64,000 bases of DNA from Chthoniobacterales bacterium (GTDB taxonomy: Bacteria > Verrucomicrobiota > Verrucomicrobiia > Chthoniobacterales > UBA10450). Where the stretch lies: contig DATENU010000024.1 in NCBI GenBank assembly GCA_035274845.1, forward strand, positions 1 to 64,000. Direction: 5' to 3'. Within the stretch, counting starts at the first letter, position 1; every line of letters starts with the position of its first letter. Below are positions 43,833 through 52,317 of this stretch, one piece after another. Below the pieces are notes generated by a model, which worked only from the letters and a program-made list of their open reading frames with translations, was not told the origin of the DNA and did no database searches. The translations under genes were made by a program, and so were the position numbers.

Positions 43833-45043
43833 AGCATTTCCTCCTCCTCGTCGAGTGGCAGCAATTCACGCAAGAGCGGCTGCGGATTAGAGGGAAGCGC
43901 CTCGACCTGGTTAAGGCGTTTCTCGATCGTTCTCGATTTCCGGGCGACGTCGTCGATCTGCGATGAAGCCTGGTCGAGCTTTCGCTTCACGCCATCCAGG
44001 AGAGCGCCAAATTTCCCGAATTCATTTTTCACGCTCGCGAGGAGGTTCCAAACTTCGCTGGAACTTTTTTGGATCGCCAGGGTCCGGAATCCCATCTGCA
44101 AACTGTTCAGCAACGCGGCCAGCGTCGTCGGGCCGGCGAAGATCACGCGGCACTCGCGTTGCACCTGCTCGACTAATCCAATCCGGCGGATCGCTTCCGC
44201 ATACAATCCTTCCGTCGGCAAAAACATCAGTGCGAAATCTGTCGTGCGCGGCGGGTTGATGTATTTCCCGCAAATGTCTTTCGCGTTTTTCTTCAGTTGC
44301 GTCTCCAGGCCTTTCATCGCGGTCTCAATCGAATCGGCATCGCCTCGGTCCTGGGCCGCTAGCAGCCGCTGGTAATCCTCCGTCGGAAATTTGGAATCGA
44401 TCGGCAACCAGACGGGCGCACCGTTTTCGTCGCCCGGCAGCTTGATCGCGAAATCGACCCGCTCCGCCGAATCGCTTCGCGTCTGGACATTGCGCGAAAA
44501 CTGATCCGCGGTAAGCACCTGCTCGAGCAAACTGCCGAGCTGGACTTCCCCCCAGCCGCCGCGGGTCTTGACGTTCGCCAGCACCTTCTGCAATCCGCCC
44601 ACATCGCTCGCCAGTTGCCGCATCGCCCCGAGGCCCTGGTGCACCTGTTCCAGCCGTTCGCTCACCAGCTTGAACGATTCGCCCAGCCGTTTCTCGAGCG
44701 TCCCCTGCAGTTTTTCGTCGACCGTCGCGCGCATCTTTTCCAGCTGCCCCGTGTTGTCCTCCTGCAATTGCTTCAGACGGACGTCCACAATTCCGCGCAC
44801 GCTTTCGAGCGACGCCGTCAGCTCGCCGCGCTGCGTCTTGGCCGCATTCGCATTTTCTTCGCGGCTCCGCGCCATCTCTTCACGGATAAGTCGCTCACCC
44901 CGCTCTTGCGCATGTTCCAGCAGTTCCAGGCGCTTGATTAGCTCCGCGTCGTCATCCCGATTTCGCCGCGTGATGACGAAAATGATCGCCGCGATGGCCG
45001 CACCAGCGAGCAACCCGATCAAAGCGTAGATCAGCGGAGTCAT
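43829..45043 (-). CDS. rmuC: RmuC family protein
   Basis: A 404-residue protein: N-terminal membrane anchor (ALIGLLAGAAIAAIIFVITRR), a long coiled coil (about 30-160) and the RmuC nuclease-like domain (ANVKTRGGWGEVQLGSLLEQVLTADQF; LPIDSKFPTEDYQRL; DFALMFLPTEGLYAEAI; VIFAGPTTLAALLNSLQMGFRTLAIQ). RmuC limits recombination at inverted repeats, which is notable in a genome full of hairpins. ATG 45043 is chosen because upstream codons come from a REP. The last two codons are CTG TAG from a REP head. Confidence 0.93.
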   Translation of the reverse strand: MTPLIYALIGLLAGAAIAAIIFVITRRNRDDDAELIKRLELLEHAQERGERLIREEMARSREENANAAKTQRGELTASLESVRGIVDVRLKQLQEDNTGQLEKMRATVDEKLQGTLEKRLGESFKLVSERLEQVHQGLGAMRQLASDVGGLQKVLANVKTRGGWGEVQLGSLLEQVLTADQFSRNVQTRSDSAERVDFAIKLPGDENGAPVWLPIDSKFPTEDYQRLLAAQDRGDADSIETAMKGLETQLKKNAKDICGKYINPPRTTDFALMFLPTEGLYAEAIRRIGLVEQVQRECRVIFAGPTTLAALLNSLQMGFRTLAIQKSSSEVWNLLASVKNEFGKFGALLDGVKRKLDQASSQIDDVARKSRTIEKRLNQVEALPSNPQPLLRELLPLDEEEEML

Positions 45044-45052
45044 CTGCCTATT

Positions 45053-45128
45053 GTAGCCGTCGCCCTGTGGGCGACGCAACGCATGTCCTTCGCCGTCATG
45101 TTTACACTTCGCTTAGCGAAGCGGCTAC
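45053..45128. repeat. Inverted REP pair between rmuC and the SBBP gene
   Basis: GTAG (45053-45056) with palindrome CGTCGCCC...GGGCGACG, and CTAC (45125-45128) with CGCTTCGC-type arms (here CTTCGCTTAGCGAAG). Same pair as at 43747, 48199 and 53361. Confidence 0.85.
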
Positions 45129-45138
45129 AGAAGAGCGC

Positions 45139-48099
45139 TTACGGCACGTTATAAAATTCCACCACTCCCACGCCAGTCGCGCCACCCTTACCGCGCAGGA
45201 TCACCGTGAAATTGCCCTGCGGCAGGGAAGTCAGAAGCGCGGATTCGCGGCTGTCACTGGGCGCGAGGCCGAGCGCGGTAATCTCCGTCGGCTGGCCTTG
45301 TTGCCAGTCATCGTTTGTCATCAAGGTGGTGCCATTCGCGTTCTTTAGATCGATGATCGGATCCTGCAACGCGGCGGTGACTCCGAAAGCGCCAAGCGAC
45401 GGGCCTATTCCACGCACAACTACCCGCGTATCGCCTTGCCCACTGCCTCCAATAATGAATCCGCCGATCATCACGTTGTCGCCGGTACCGACAAATCCGC
45501 GGCTGCCGAGGTTGGCCATTCTGGTATTTGACGGGTCGGAGCCCTCCAAATCGTACACTTCCACCACGCCGATACCAGTGCCGTTGTTTTGCCCCCGCAA
45601 AACAGCGGTGTAAGCGCCCGAAGACAATTCTACCACGATGGCGGACTCGCGGTCGTTAGTTGGCGGAATTCCCGTCGCTTCCACTTCCGCACGATTGGTT
45701 ATCCAATCGTCGTTGCTCACGATTAGCCTCTGGTTTGAATCGAACAGGTCGAGCGTCGGGTCGGCCAGCGCTCCCTGGACGCCATTGCTGCTCAAGGATG
45801 GGCCGAGACCACGGATGATCACGCGCTTTAGATCGTTCCCGGTGATGATGAAACCTGCGATTAGTGCGCCATTTCCAGGCAGAACGCCCAGACGAGTAGA
45901 GAGATTGAGCAAGTCCGAGGGACATGGGTTGAGACCCACCGGCTGGGCCGTTTCGCTGATTTTGGTGATGAAGGCATCGGAATCACCCATCGCCAACCTG
46001 GTATCGAAAGCGCCGATCGTGGTGGGAAAGCATCTTGAGAACGTCTCCCCCGTCACATACGCGCTTCCGGCCGAGTCCACGGCGATGGCGTGTCCGGAAT
46101 CGCCGCCATTACCGCCGAGATACGTGGAATAAACCAGCGCCGTGCCTGCCGGGTTGAGCTTGGTGACAAAGGCATCGCTGACTGGATCGCCTGGGCTCTG
46201 GAGAGGATTGACGGTGGGAAAGTCGGTGGAATCGGTGAAGCCCGTGACATAGGCGTTGCCGGCTAAGTCCACCGCAATTCCGGCGCCGTTCTCACTGGCG
46301 TCGCCCCCGAGATAGGTGGAATAGATCAGGGCCGATCCGGCGGAATTAAATTTTGTGACAAAGGCGTCGTCAAAACCGCTGAGCGCACTTTTGAAAGCAT
46401 TGGCAGTCGGGAAATTCGTCGCGATAGTATACCCGGTGAGATAGGCGCTGCCGGTCGAATCGACGGCTATGCTTGCACCGACATCTTCGCCGTCACCGCC
46501 AAGATACGTGGAATACACCAGCGCCGAGCCCGCAGCATTGAACTTGGTGACAAAGACATCGGAATACGAATTGCTCCCGCCCGCTATCTTGTTTTGGAAA
46601 GCATTAACCGTCGGAAAATTGGCCGAACTGGTATATCCCGTCACATAGGCACTGCCCGCGCCGTCAACGGCTATGCCGTAGACAACATCCTCGCTATTAC
46701 CCCCGAGATACGTGGAATAGATGAGCGCCGACCCTGTTGCATTGAACTTTGCGACAAAAGCATCGTGCCCTCCCCCGCTTGTGCTTTGGATAGCGTTGGC
46801 CGTCGGAAAGTTGGTTGAGTGGGTTGTTCCCGTGACATAAGCATTGCCCCCGGAGTCCACCGCGATGCCAGCGCCCTGATCATCGTCACTCCCGCCAAGA
46901 TAAGTGGAATAGATCAGCGCCGACCCCGTCGCGCTCAGCTTTGTGACAAAGGCATCCTCTGGGAAGTTGCCGCTGCTTCCATTCATACTTTGCAACGCAT
47001 TAGCGATCGGAAAATTGGTGGAAGTAGTAGTTCCTGTCACGTAGACACTGCCTCCGGAGTCCACCGCAATGCCATAGCCGAAATCAAAACCGCTTCCGCC
47101 GAGATAGGTGGAATAGACGAGCGCCGAGCCCGCCGCGTTGAACTTTGCGATAAACACATCTATCCCACGCACCGTGCTTTGAATGGCATTGGCAATCGGA
47201 AAATCGGTGGAGTTGGTAAGTCCCGCGACATAGGCACGTCCGCTCGAGTCCACTACGATACTCGTGGCTTGCTCAGAAAGCGGAACGCTCCCGCTCCCGC
47301 CCAGAAAGGTGGAATACTCCAGCACTGGATCAATAATCAGGGCCGCGCTCGCATCGTACTGACCGACCTCAAACCCCACTCGTGCGCCGTTGCGAACGAC
47401 ATACCGGCTCTCGATCTCACGTCGCGCGCCGCTAATTTCCTGATACGCAATCGGCTTGTGCTGCCGGAGGTTTTCCCCGCCCACCGCGATGAGTAAATCA
47501 CCCGTCGCACCTTCTACTTCCACTTTGTCCGTCCCCGCAAATTCCAGGGCAATCGCGCGCGAGTCCTGGCCGGGCCCGACCACGAAGTCATACTCCAGCC
47601 GTCGCTGGTTGCCGTAATAAACCACGTCGATGCCCGGATAAACTTCCGCGTAACGCACGCGCTCGAAAGTGGGAACCTCCGTCCGCCACTTTGACGGGTC
47701 GTTGCCAATGAAATAATTCACCCGGCCCTCCAACTCATTCTGGCCCGCAGCCTTTGCCGCACCGTTCGCGCCGACGAGATTCATCCGCAGCACAGTGGAC
47801 GGAGCCGCGTTCTTCGCCGAATCAGATGAAAGCTTGGAAAGCGAAAAGGCTGCTTCGGTGGGCGCGAGGGCGAGCGCGTACCCGGGACCGCGCGCCACAA
47901 AATCGACCGATTCATTCGCCTGGCCGCGGTTCTCCTCGAAACTCAATGGCAGTTTACCGTAGGCTTCCCGCGCTTGTGCCGCTGTGCGCGGTGCGGTTTG
48001 CGGTGGAGTGACCGGGTTGACGATGAGGACTGCGGAGACGGTCGAAACAATTAGCAACGCCAGAACAACCGCTTTCAGGGATGACAGATTTGATTTCAT
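45139..48099 (-). CDS. Secreted SBBP-repeat protein with twin C-terminal domains
   Basis: A 986-residue exported protein. After a signal peptide (VVLALLIVSTVSAVLIV) comes an N-terminal region (about 50-270; LPLSFEENRGQ, VNYFIGNDPSKWRTEVPTFERVRY, GIDVVYYGNQRRLEYDFVV). Then follow seven to eight SBBP beta-propeller repeats of about 60 residues (STYLGGxxxDxGxGIAVDSxGxAYVTG, FVTKFNAAGSALVY). From about 731 two domains of about 120 residues match those ending the protein at 33503. ATG 48099 was chosen at the signal peptide. It is a likely cell-surface or matrix protein with no catalytic motif. Confidence 0.85.
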   Translation of the reverse strand: MKSNLSSLKAVVLALLIVSTVSAVLIVNPVTPPQTAPRTAAQAREAYGKLPLSFEENRGQANESVDFVARGPGYALALAPTEAAFSLSKLSSDSAKNAAPSTVLRMNLVGANGAAKAAGQNELEGRVNYFIGNDPSKWRTEVPTFERVRYAEVYPGIDVVYYGNQRRLEYDFVVGPGQDSRAIALEFAGTDKVEVEGATGDLLIAVGGENLRQHKPIAYQEISGARREIESRYVVRNGARVGFEVGQYDASAALIIDPVLEYSTFLGGSGSVPLSEQATSIVVDSSGRAYVAGLTNSTDFPIANAIQSTVRGIDVFIAKFNAAGSALVYSTYLGGSGFDFGYGIAVDSGGSVYVTGTTTSTNFPIANALQSMNGSSGNFPEDAFVTKLSATGSALIYSTYLGGSDDDQGAGIAVDSGGNAYVTGTTHSTNFPTANAIQSTSGGGHDAFVAKFNATGSALIYSTYLGGNSEDVVYGIAVDGAGSAYVTGYTSSANFPTVNAFQNKIAGGSNSYSDVFVTKFNAAGSALVYSTYLGGDGEDVGASIAVDSTGSAYLTGYTIATNFPTANAFKSALSGFDDAFVTKFNSAGSALIYSTYLGGDASENGAGIAVDLAGNAYVTGFTDSTDFPTVNPLQSPGDPVSDAFVTKLNPAGTALVYSTYLGGNGGDSGHAIAVDSAGSAYVTGETFSRCFPTTIGAFDTRLAMGDSDAFITKISETAQPVGLNPCPSDLLNLSTRLGVLPGNGALIAGFIITGNDLKRVIIRGLGPSLSSNGVQGALADPTLDLFDSNQRLIVSNDDWITNRAEVEATGIPPTNDRESAIVVELSSGAYTAVLRGQNNGTGIGVVEVYDLEGSDPSNTRMANLGSRGFVGTGDNVMIGGFIIGGSGQGDTRVVVRGIGPSLGAFGVTAALQDPIIDLKNANGTTLMTNDDWQQGQPTEITALGLAPSDSRESALLTSLPQGNFTVILRGKGGATGVGVVEFYNVP

Positions 48100-48198
48100 A
48101 GGGAGGCGGGTGCGATGGGTTTCCCCCGCAAGATGCGGGAAAGGTAGTCCAATGTCAGCCTTTTTCCTGTCAAATTCGCTTCCAGCGAACCTTCTTCT

Positions 48199-48275
48199 GT
48201 AGCCGTCGCCCTGTGGGCGACGCAAGGCATGTCTTTTCGAGGTCGCCCTCGCGCTTCGCACAGCGAAGCGGCTCC
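48199..48275. repeat. Inverted REP pair (GTAG and GGAG heads) after the TonB receptor gene
   Basis: GTAG 48199-48202 with the CGTCGCCC palindrome; the opposing head is GGAG (CTCC 48272-48275) with the CGCTTCGC palindrome. It shows that GTAG and GGAG are interchangeable heads of the same element. Confidence 0.8.
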
Positions 48276-48287
48276 AGAAGCACTTGG

Positions 48288-50180
48288 TTAAAAGCGCACT
48301 TTGAATCCGGCGAATGCCGTCCTCCCCAATGCCGGGAAGCCGAACACCTCGGAATACTGCTCGTCGGTGAGATTGTTAATGCGCGCGAAAACGGAAACGC
48401 ACGAGTTGATCTCGTATTCCGCCGCCAGATTCACAAACGCGTAATCCTCGATATCGATATTCGTGGGAAGAAAGTCGGGAGGCGGAAAAGTCAGCTCTTC
48501 GCGCGCGTTGACGAACTTCGCTTCGATGGTCGTCCGCAGTTTTCCGAACCAGAGATACGTGCCCGAAACATAGGCCTCGTTCCGCGGTCGACGCGGCAGG
48601 CGCGAGCCCTCCGGCTGGTTAAGGTCGGCGGCGGACGTCTTCTCCGCGTCGAGATACGTGTAGGCCGCGGTGAACTCCAGATCGCGTATCGGCCGCAGCT
48701 TCAACTCCGCTTCGATCCCCTGCGTCCGCGCCGCCCCCAGGTTCAAGGTCTGGAACAGCCCGTTAAACCCGATCACGTTCGACAGGTCGTTGTGAAAATA
48801 AGTGAGGCCCATCATCACCCGCCCCTGGCAAAACCGCTGCTCGACGCCGAGGTCCCAGCCGAGGTTTTCCTCCGGTTCCAAGCCAAAGTTCATCCCGAAA
48901 ATCTTGTCCTGCGCGCTCGGCGGACTGAATCCGGTCGCGACACTGGCATGAAAATGGGTGTCGGTTTTCGCGATCCGATAACTGCCGGCGAAGCGATAGG
49001 TCCAGATATCGCCGAATTGGTTGAAATGATCGTAGCGCCCACCGGCGACGAGGTTCAGTTCTTTGAACGGCGTCACGCTCGCCTGCACGAAGAGCGACGT
49101 CTGTTCCGTCTCGTCCCCGATGAACTTGTCACCGAACAGAACGAACGGCCGCTCCTGCCCGGCGTCCACTTCGCTGTAGAAAAATCCCGACGTAAGCGTC
49201 AGCCACGAAGCGGGTTTGAGATCGTTTTGATAATCGACCGTCGCCCGGGTAAACAAGGCCCGGGTCGGGCCCACGAAACCGTCGTCGTTTGGATCATTCA
49301 CCTGACGTTCTTCGTCGTAACTGAAGATCAAGCGGTGCTGCCACCACTCGACTGGCTTGTAATCGAGGTGCGGCGCGACGAGCCAGCGTTCGGTCAGGAA
49401 ATTATCGCGCGGCCGCGGATCGAAAATCGTGTTGGGCAGGCCAAGGTCGGCCAGCGAATAGGTGATGAGCGCGCTCAACCGCACCTGTTCGCTCGGCGAC
49501 CAACCGAGGTTCGCAATGCCGTTCCAGAGCCTATACTGGTTGTTCGGCCGTTCGTTGTCGGTGGTGAGCCCGCTCAAACCCACCGAATAATCGAACTGCT
49601 TCGCTGAGCCGGAACTGGTCAGCGTTCCCCGGATGGTCGTGTTGGACCCGCCCTCGAGGCTGAACTCGCCGCTCGGTTCGCCGCTCCCCCGTTTCGTGAA
49701 AATCTGGATCACCCCCGCCAGGGCGCGCGGCCCGTAGAGCGTGCTCTGCGGTCCACGCACGATCTCGATCCGATCGATGTTGTCCGTGGTCAGATCCCCG
49801 AAGTTGAACGCACCCTGCAAACCCTGGTTGATCGGAATACCGTCGAGCAGGACCTGCGTGTGCTCGCTCCGAAGACCACGGGTGAAGACAGAGGTCAGCG
49901 ATCCAGGCGGCCCGGATTGAACGACCGAAACGCCGGGCACCTGCCGGAGCGCATCGGCAACGCGACGCGTTTGTTTGATCTCGAAGTCATTCGAACGAAT
50001 GACGTCGATGGTGGCCGGTGAGTCTTCCTCAACCGTCTCGACCCGTGTCGCGCTGACAACGATCCGTTCCGATTCCGCTTCCGTGGTTTGAAGCCCAAAT
50101 GAAAGCGCCTCCTGGGCGCGACTGCTGATTGGCGCGGCCGAAAGAAAGGCCACTGCCAGAAGCCATAAACGATTCCGCAT
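48288..50180 (-). CDS. TonB-dependent receptor, BtuB-like
   Basis: A 630-residue outer-membrane receptor. Signal peptide (1-22), TonB-box region (ERIVVSATRVETVEEDSPATIDVI), plug domain (about 50-165; TRRVADALRQVPGVSVVQSGPPGS, VLLDGIPINQG, IDRIEIVRGPQSTLYGPRALAGVIQIFTK) and a 22-strand-type barrel ending in the terminal Phe of FAGFKVRF. Short length and plug style resemble BtuB. The upstream leader holds a probable cobalamin riboswitch, so cobalamin or a relative is the likely substrate. ATG 50180 has GGAGG at 50192-50196. Confidence 0.9.
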   Translation of the reverse strand: MRNRLWLLAVAFLSAAPISSRAQEALSFGLQTTEAESERIVVSATRVETVEEDSPATIDVIRSNDFEIKQTRRVADALRQVPGVSVVQSGPPGSLTSVFTRGLRSEHTQVLLDGIPINQGLQGAFNFGDLTTDNIDRIEIVRGPQSTLYGPRALAGVIQIFTKRGSGEPSGEFSLEGGSNTTIRGTLTSSGSAKQFDYSVGLSGLTTDNERPNNQYRLWNGIANLGWSPSEQVRLSALITYSLADLGLPNTIFDPRPRDNFLTERWLVAPHLDYKPVEWWQHRLIFSYDEERQVNDPNDDGFVGPTRALFTRATVDYQNDLKPASWLTLTSGFFYSEVDAGQERPFVLFGDKFIGDETEQTSLFVQASVTPFKELNLVAGGRYDHFNQFGDIWTYRFAGSYRIAKTDTHFHASVATGFSPPSAQDKIFGMNFGLEPEENLGWDLGVEQRFCQGRVMMGLTYFHNDLSNVIGFNGLFQTLNLGAARTQGIEAELKLRPIRDLEFTAAYTYLDAEKTSAADLNQPEGSRLPRRPRNEAYVSGTYLWFGKLRTTIEAKFVNAREELTFPPPDFLPTNIDIEDYAFVNLAAEYEINSCVSVFARINNLTDEQYSEVFGFPALGRTAFAGFKVRF

Positions 50181-50304
50181 AACAAGTTACCTCCAACTTT
50201 TTTGAGAGGCAGACTTGCTCCCGCCCTGGCGGAACGCCGCGTCTACAGCTCTCATTCTTCTTTTTCGCGAAGAAGTTTTTTCGAGCCGCCGGGCTGCAGA
50301 TCGC

Positions 50305-50327
50305 CCGCGATCAACGATCGCGGCTAC
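50305..50327 (-). repeat. REP-like palindrome in the TonB receptor leader
   Basis: CTAC 50324-50327 (GTAG on the minus strand) with palindrome CCGCGATC...GATCGCGG at 50305-50323. It lies between the riboswitch and the receptor start. Confidence 0.7.
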
Positions 50328-50385
50328 AGCTTCGGCTCGAATGAGGTGGAGACGGGCGAATATTCTGGCTTCTGGCTTACCGGGG

Positions 50386-50470
50386 AGGTTGAGAGTTCAT
50401 GGTTGAGAGTTGAGAGCCGCGGAAAAGCCATTCAGCCTCTCTCAACTCTCAACTCGTAACTCTCAACTGG
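50386..50470. repeat. TTGAGAG word hairpin in the TonB receptor leader
   Basis: The arm 50386-50416 (GGTTGAGAGTTCATGGTTGAG...) pairs with the arm 50436-50470 (CTCTCTCAACTCTCAACTC...). Both arms are 7-base tandem words. It follows the riboswitch directly and would be transcribed in the receptor leader. Confidence 0.8.
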
Positions 50471-50650
50471 CCCCAACCTCTTTCCCGCCTTCACCCCCGA
50501 ACAGTTTCGAAGATTGGCCCTGGGAAATCGTATCCAGTCACAGCAGCGCAACTGCTCCCGAATCTCACGGGAATTCCTCACGCCGCTCCACAACCGCAAC
50601 TAACAAAGAACTAACCCGAGGTGTAGCGCCCGGCCGGTTCGCACTCAAGA
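50465..50650 (-). promoter_or_regulatory. Probable cobalamin riboswitch
   Basis: On the minus strand, GAGCGGCGTGAGGAATTCCCG is followed by GTGAGATTCGGGAGCAGTTG and CGCTGCTGTGACTGGATAC. This matches the cobalamin riboswitch core (GGGAA, GTGxxAxTC, GCGCxxCTGTGA). A degenerate ACTG...GGTGAAGGCGGGAAAG follows at 50470-50500. It lies upstream of the BtuB-like receptor, the classic target. B12 binding would normally reduce receptor expression. The edges are approximate, and the B12 box is poorer than consensus. Confidence 0.72.
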
Positions 50651-50683
50651 TTTATTTGATCCTGGCCTCGGTGAAAACGTCAA

Positions 50684-50735
50684 GGAGCGGCGGTGTCTAC
50701 ACCGCCGACCGACGGCGATTTCAAATCGCCGCTCC
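50684..50735. repeat. Inverted REP pair with GGAG heads
   Basis: GGAG 50684-50687 with a CGGCGGTG...CACCGCC stem and CTCC 50732-50735 with a GGCGATTTCAAATCGCC stem. It belongs to the family with AAGGAGCGGCG heads also seen at 51194 and 55051. Confidence 0.75.
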
Positions 50736-50739
50736 TTGA

Positions 50740-51271
50740 AGCGCCAACCGCTTTCTCGCGCCTCGGGAAGGGCGCTTTCCAAACCGCCCGCTTTCCGTCG
50801 CCCCTGTGAGGGGCTCGAGTGATTTAATCGAGCACCCGGGAGTTTCGCATCGCTTCACTCCCGGCTTTAATTCCGCCGCGCCTTTCGGCGCTGCACTCCC
50901 CCCCGAGATCTCGTCGCCCACCCGCGCCCCGCGCAGGAGACCACAGGCCGTGGCCGTCCGTCGTCCAACGCCAGAGGCCACAGGCGGAGGCCACATACGG
51001 CTCACCACCGATCGCCCCAGCGCCGGAAGCGCGAAGGACTAAAGCCCGGGGTGTAGCGCAGCGAAACCCCGGGGAACTGCGTCATAATCATTTCCCCAAC
51101 CCCTGACAAGGGGTGACGGATCGGCGAGTTTGACCACATCAAGGCGAGCTTTCCAACCGCCCTCTGAATTCGTTCGGCGGTTTCAAACCGCCGCTCCTTG
51201 ATGCACAAGCCGCTTGCGCTCGCCGTCTCTGGAATTATCTGTCAGGAACGCTCATCATCGCACCGTCCATT
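50740..51271. other. Gene-free repeat-rich stretch before the hldD-like gene
   Basis: These 530 bases contain no credible gene. They hold CCCGGGAGT...ACTCCCGG and CCCCGGGGTGTAGCG...CCCCGGGG palindromes (about 50830-50870 and 51042-51085), a CCCCTGACAAGGGG stem near 51105 and a GGAG-headed REP (palindrome 51175-51193, CTCC 51194-51197). The same palindromes recur at 60778-61045. Confidence 0.7.
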
Positions 51272-52207
51272 GTGTCTTCCTCTGCCAAATCCATTCTCGT
51301 AACGGGCGGCGCCGGCTTCATCGGCTCCAACCTCGTGCTCGCGCTCCAGGAACGAATGCCGGACGCGCGCCTGACCGTGATCGATGATTTTCGCTCCGGC
51401 GATTTCAAGAACCTCGCCGGATACAAAGGCGATTTCGTCGCCCAAAACCTGGCTACGCTCGATTGGAAACAACAATTCGGCGACGAACGATTCGACGCGA
51501 TCTTTCATCTCGCCTCGATTACCGACACGACGCTGCACGATCAGTTCGTTCAGACGCACGACAACGTGGAAAGCTTTCGACGGTTGCTCAATTTCGCGCG
51601 CCCGAACAAGACTCGCGTGATCTACGCTTCGTCCGGCTCGACTTACGGCGCCGCGACGGAAGCTCTTACCGAAACAAGCACCGCGGCGCCGGCGAACATT
51701 TATGCCTTCTCAAAGGTGATCATGGACAATCTCGCGAACCGCGCCGCGAGCGACGTGAGCGGCTGGATCATCGTCGGCCTGCGCTACTTCAACGTTTACG
51801 GTCCGCGGGAAGCCCACAAAGGCGTCCCGGCGAGCATGATTCTTCATCTCTCGCGCCAGATCAAAGCCGGGCAACGGCCTCGCATTTTCAAGCACGGCGA
51901 ACAGAAGCGGGATTTCGTTTACGTGAAGGACATCGTCGAAGGAAGCATCCGCGCGCTCGAAGCGAAGCAAAGCGGGGTTTTCAATCTCGGCACCGGCCAG
52001 GCGCGATCGTTCAACGAGCTGGTCGATATCCTCAACCGCTCGTTCGGCACCGACTTCAAACCGGACTACATCGACAACCCGCACGCGCACTACCAGAATT
52101 TCACCCAGGCTGATCTGACCAGCGTTCGAAACGGCCTCGGCTACGAGCCGCGCTATTCGCTCGAGACCGGCGTGGCTGATTACATGAAGTGGCTCTATCC
52201 CGAATGA
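51272..52207 (+). CDS. hldD: ADP-L-glycero-D-manno-heptose-6-epimerase-like (SDR) protein
   Basis: A 311-residue extended SDR epimerase: NAD motif TGGAGFIGSNLV (about 10-21), active-site Ser/Tyr/Lys in SSGSTYGA and Y-AFSK, then the NVYGPREAHKG and RDFVYVKDIV segments, which match HldD/RfaD of the LPS core heptose pathway better than GalE. GTG 51272 is the start. HldD provides ADP-L-glycero-heptose for LPS, consistent with the lptE-like gene. A different NDP-sugar epimerase remains possible. Confidence 0.82.
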   Translation: MSSSAKSILVTGGAGFIGSNLVLALQERMPDARLTVIDDFRSGDFKNLAGYKGDFVAQNLATLDWKQQFGDERFDAIFHLASITDTTLHDQFVQTHDNVESFRRLLNFARPNKTRVIYASSGSTYGAATEALTETSTAAPANIYAFSKVIMDNLANRAASDVSGWIIVGLRYFNVYGPREAHKGVPASMILHLSRQIKAGQRPRIFKHGEQKRDFVYVKDIVEGSIRALEAKQSGVFNLGTGQARSFNELVDILNRSFGTDFKPDYIDNPHAHYQNFTQADLTSVRNGLGYEPRYSLETGVADYMKWLYPE

Positions 52208-52224
52208 AACCGACGATCCACACG

Positions 52225-52305
52225 GTAGGGACGGCGCGCTGCGCCGTCCGAGCGGCCGTCATAGCCGCGGTTGCAAGCGCGGACGCCGCAGCGCGGCGTC
52301 CCTAC
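52225..52305. repeat. Inverted REP pair (GTAG...CTAC)
   Basis: GTAG 52225-52228 with GGACGGCGC...GCGCCGTCC and CTAC 52302-52305 with GGACGCCGC...GCGGCGTCC. It fills the gap between the hldD-like and DHS-like genes. Confidence 0.8.
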
Positions 52306-52317
52306 CACCCCTAAACG

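Noticed and set aside
45139-48099. Possible CRISPR or DNA tandem repeat in the SBBP gene
   Set aside because: The periodicity is about 180 bases, in frame and degenerate: protein propeller repeats, not a CRISPR array.
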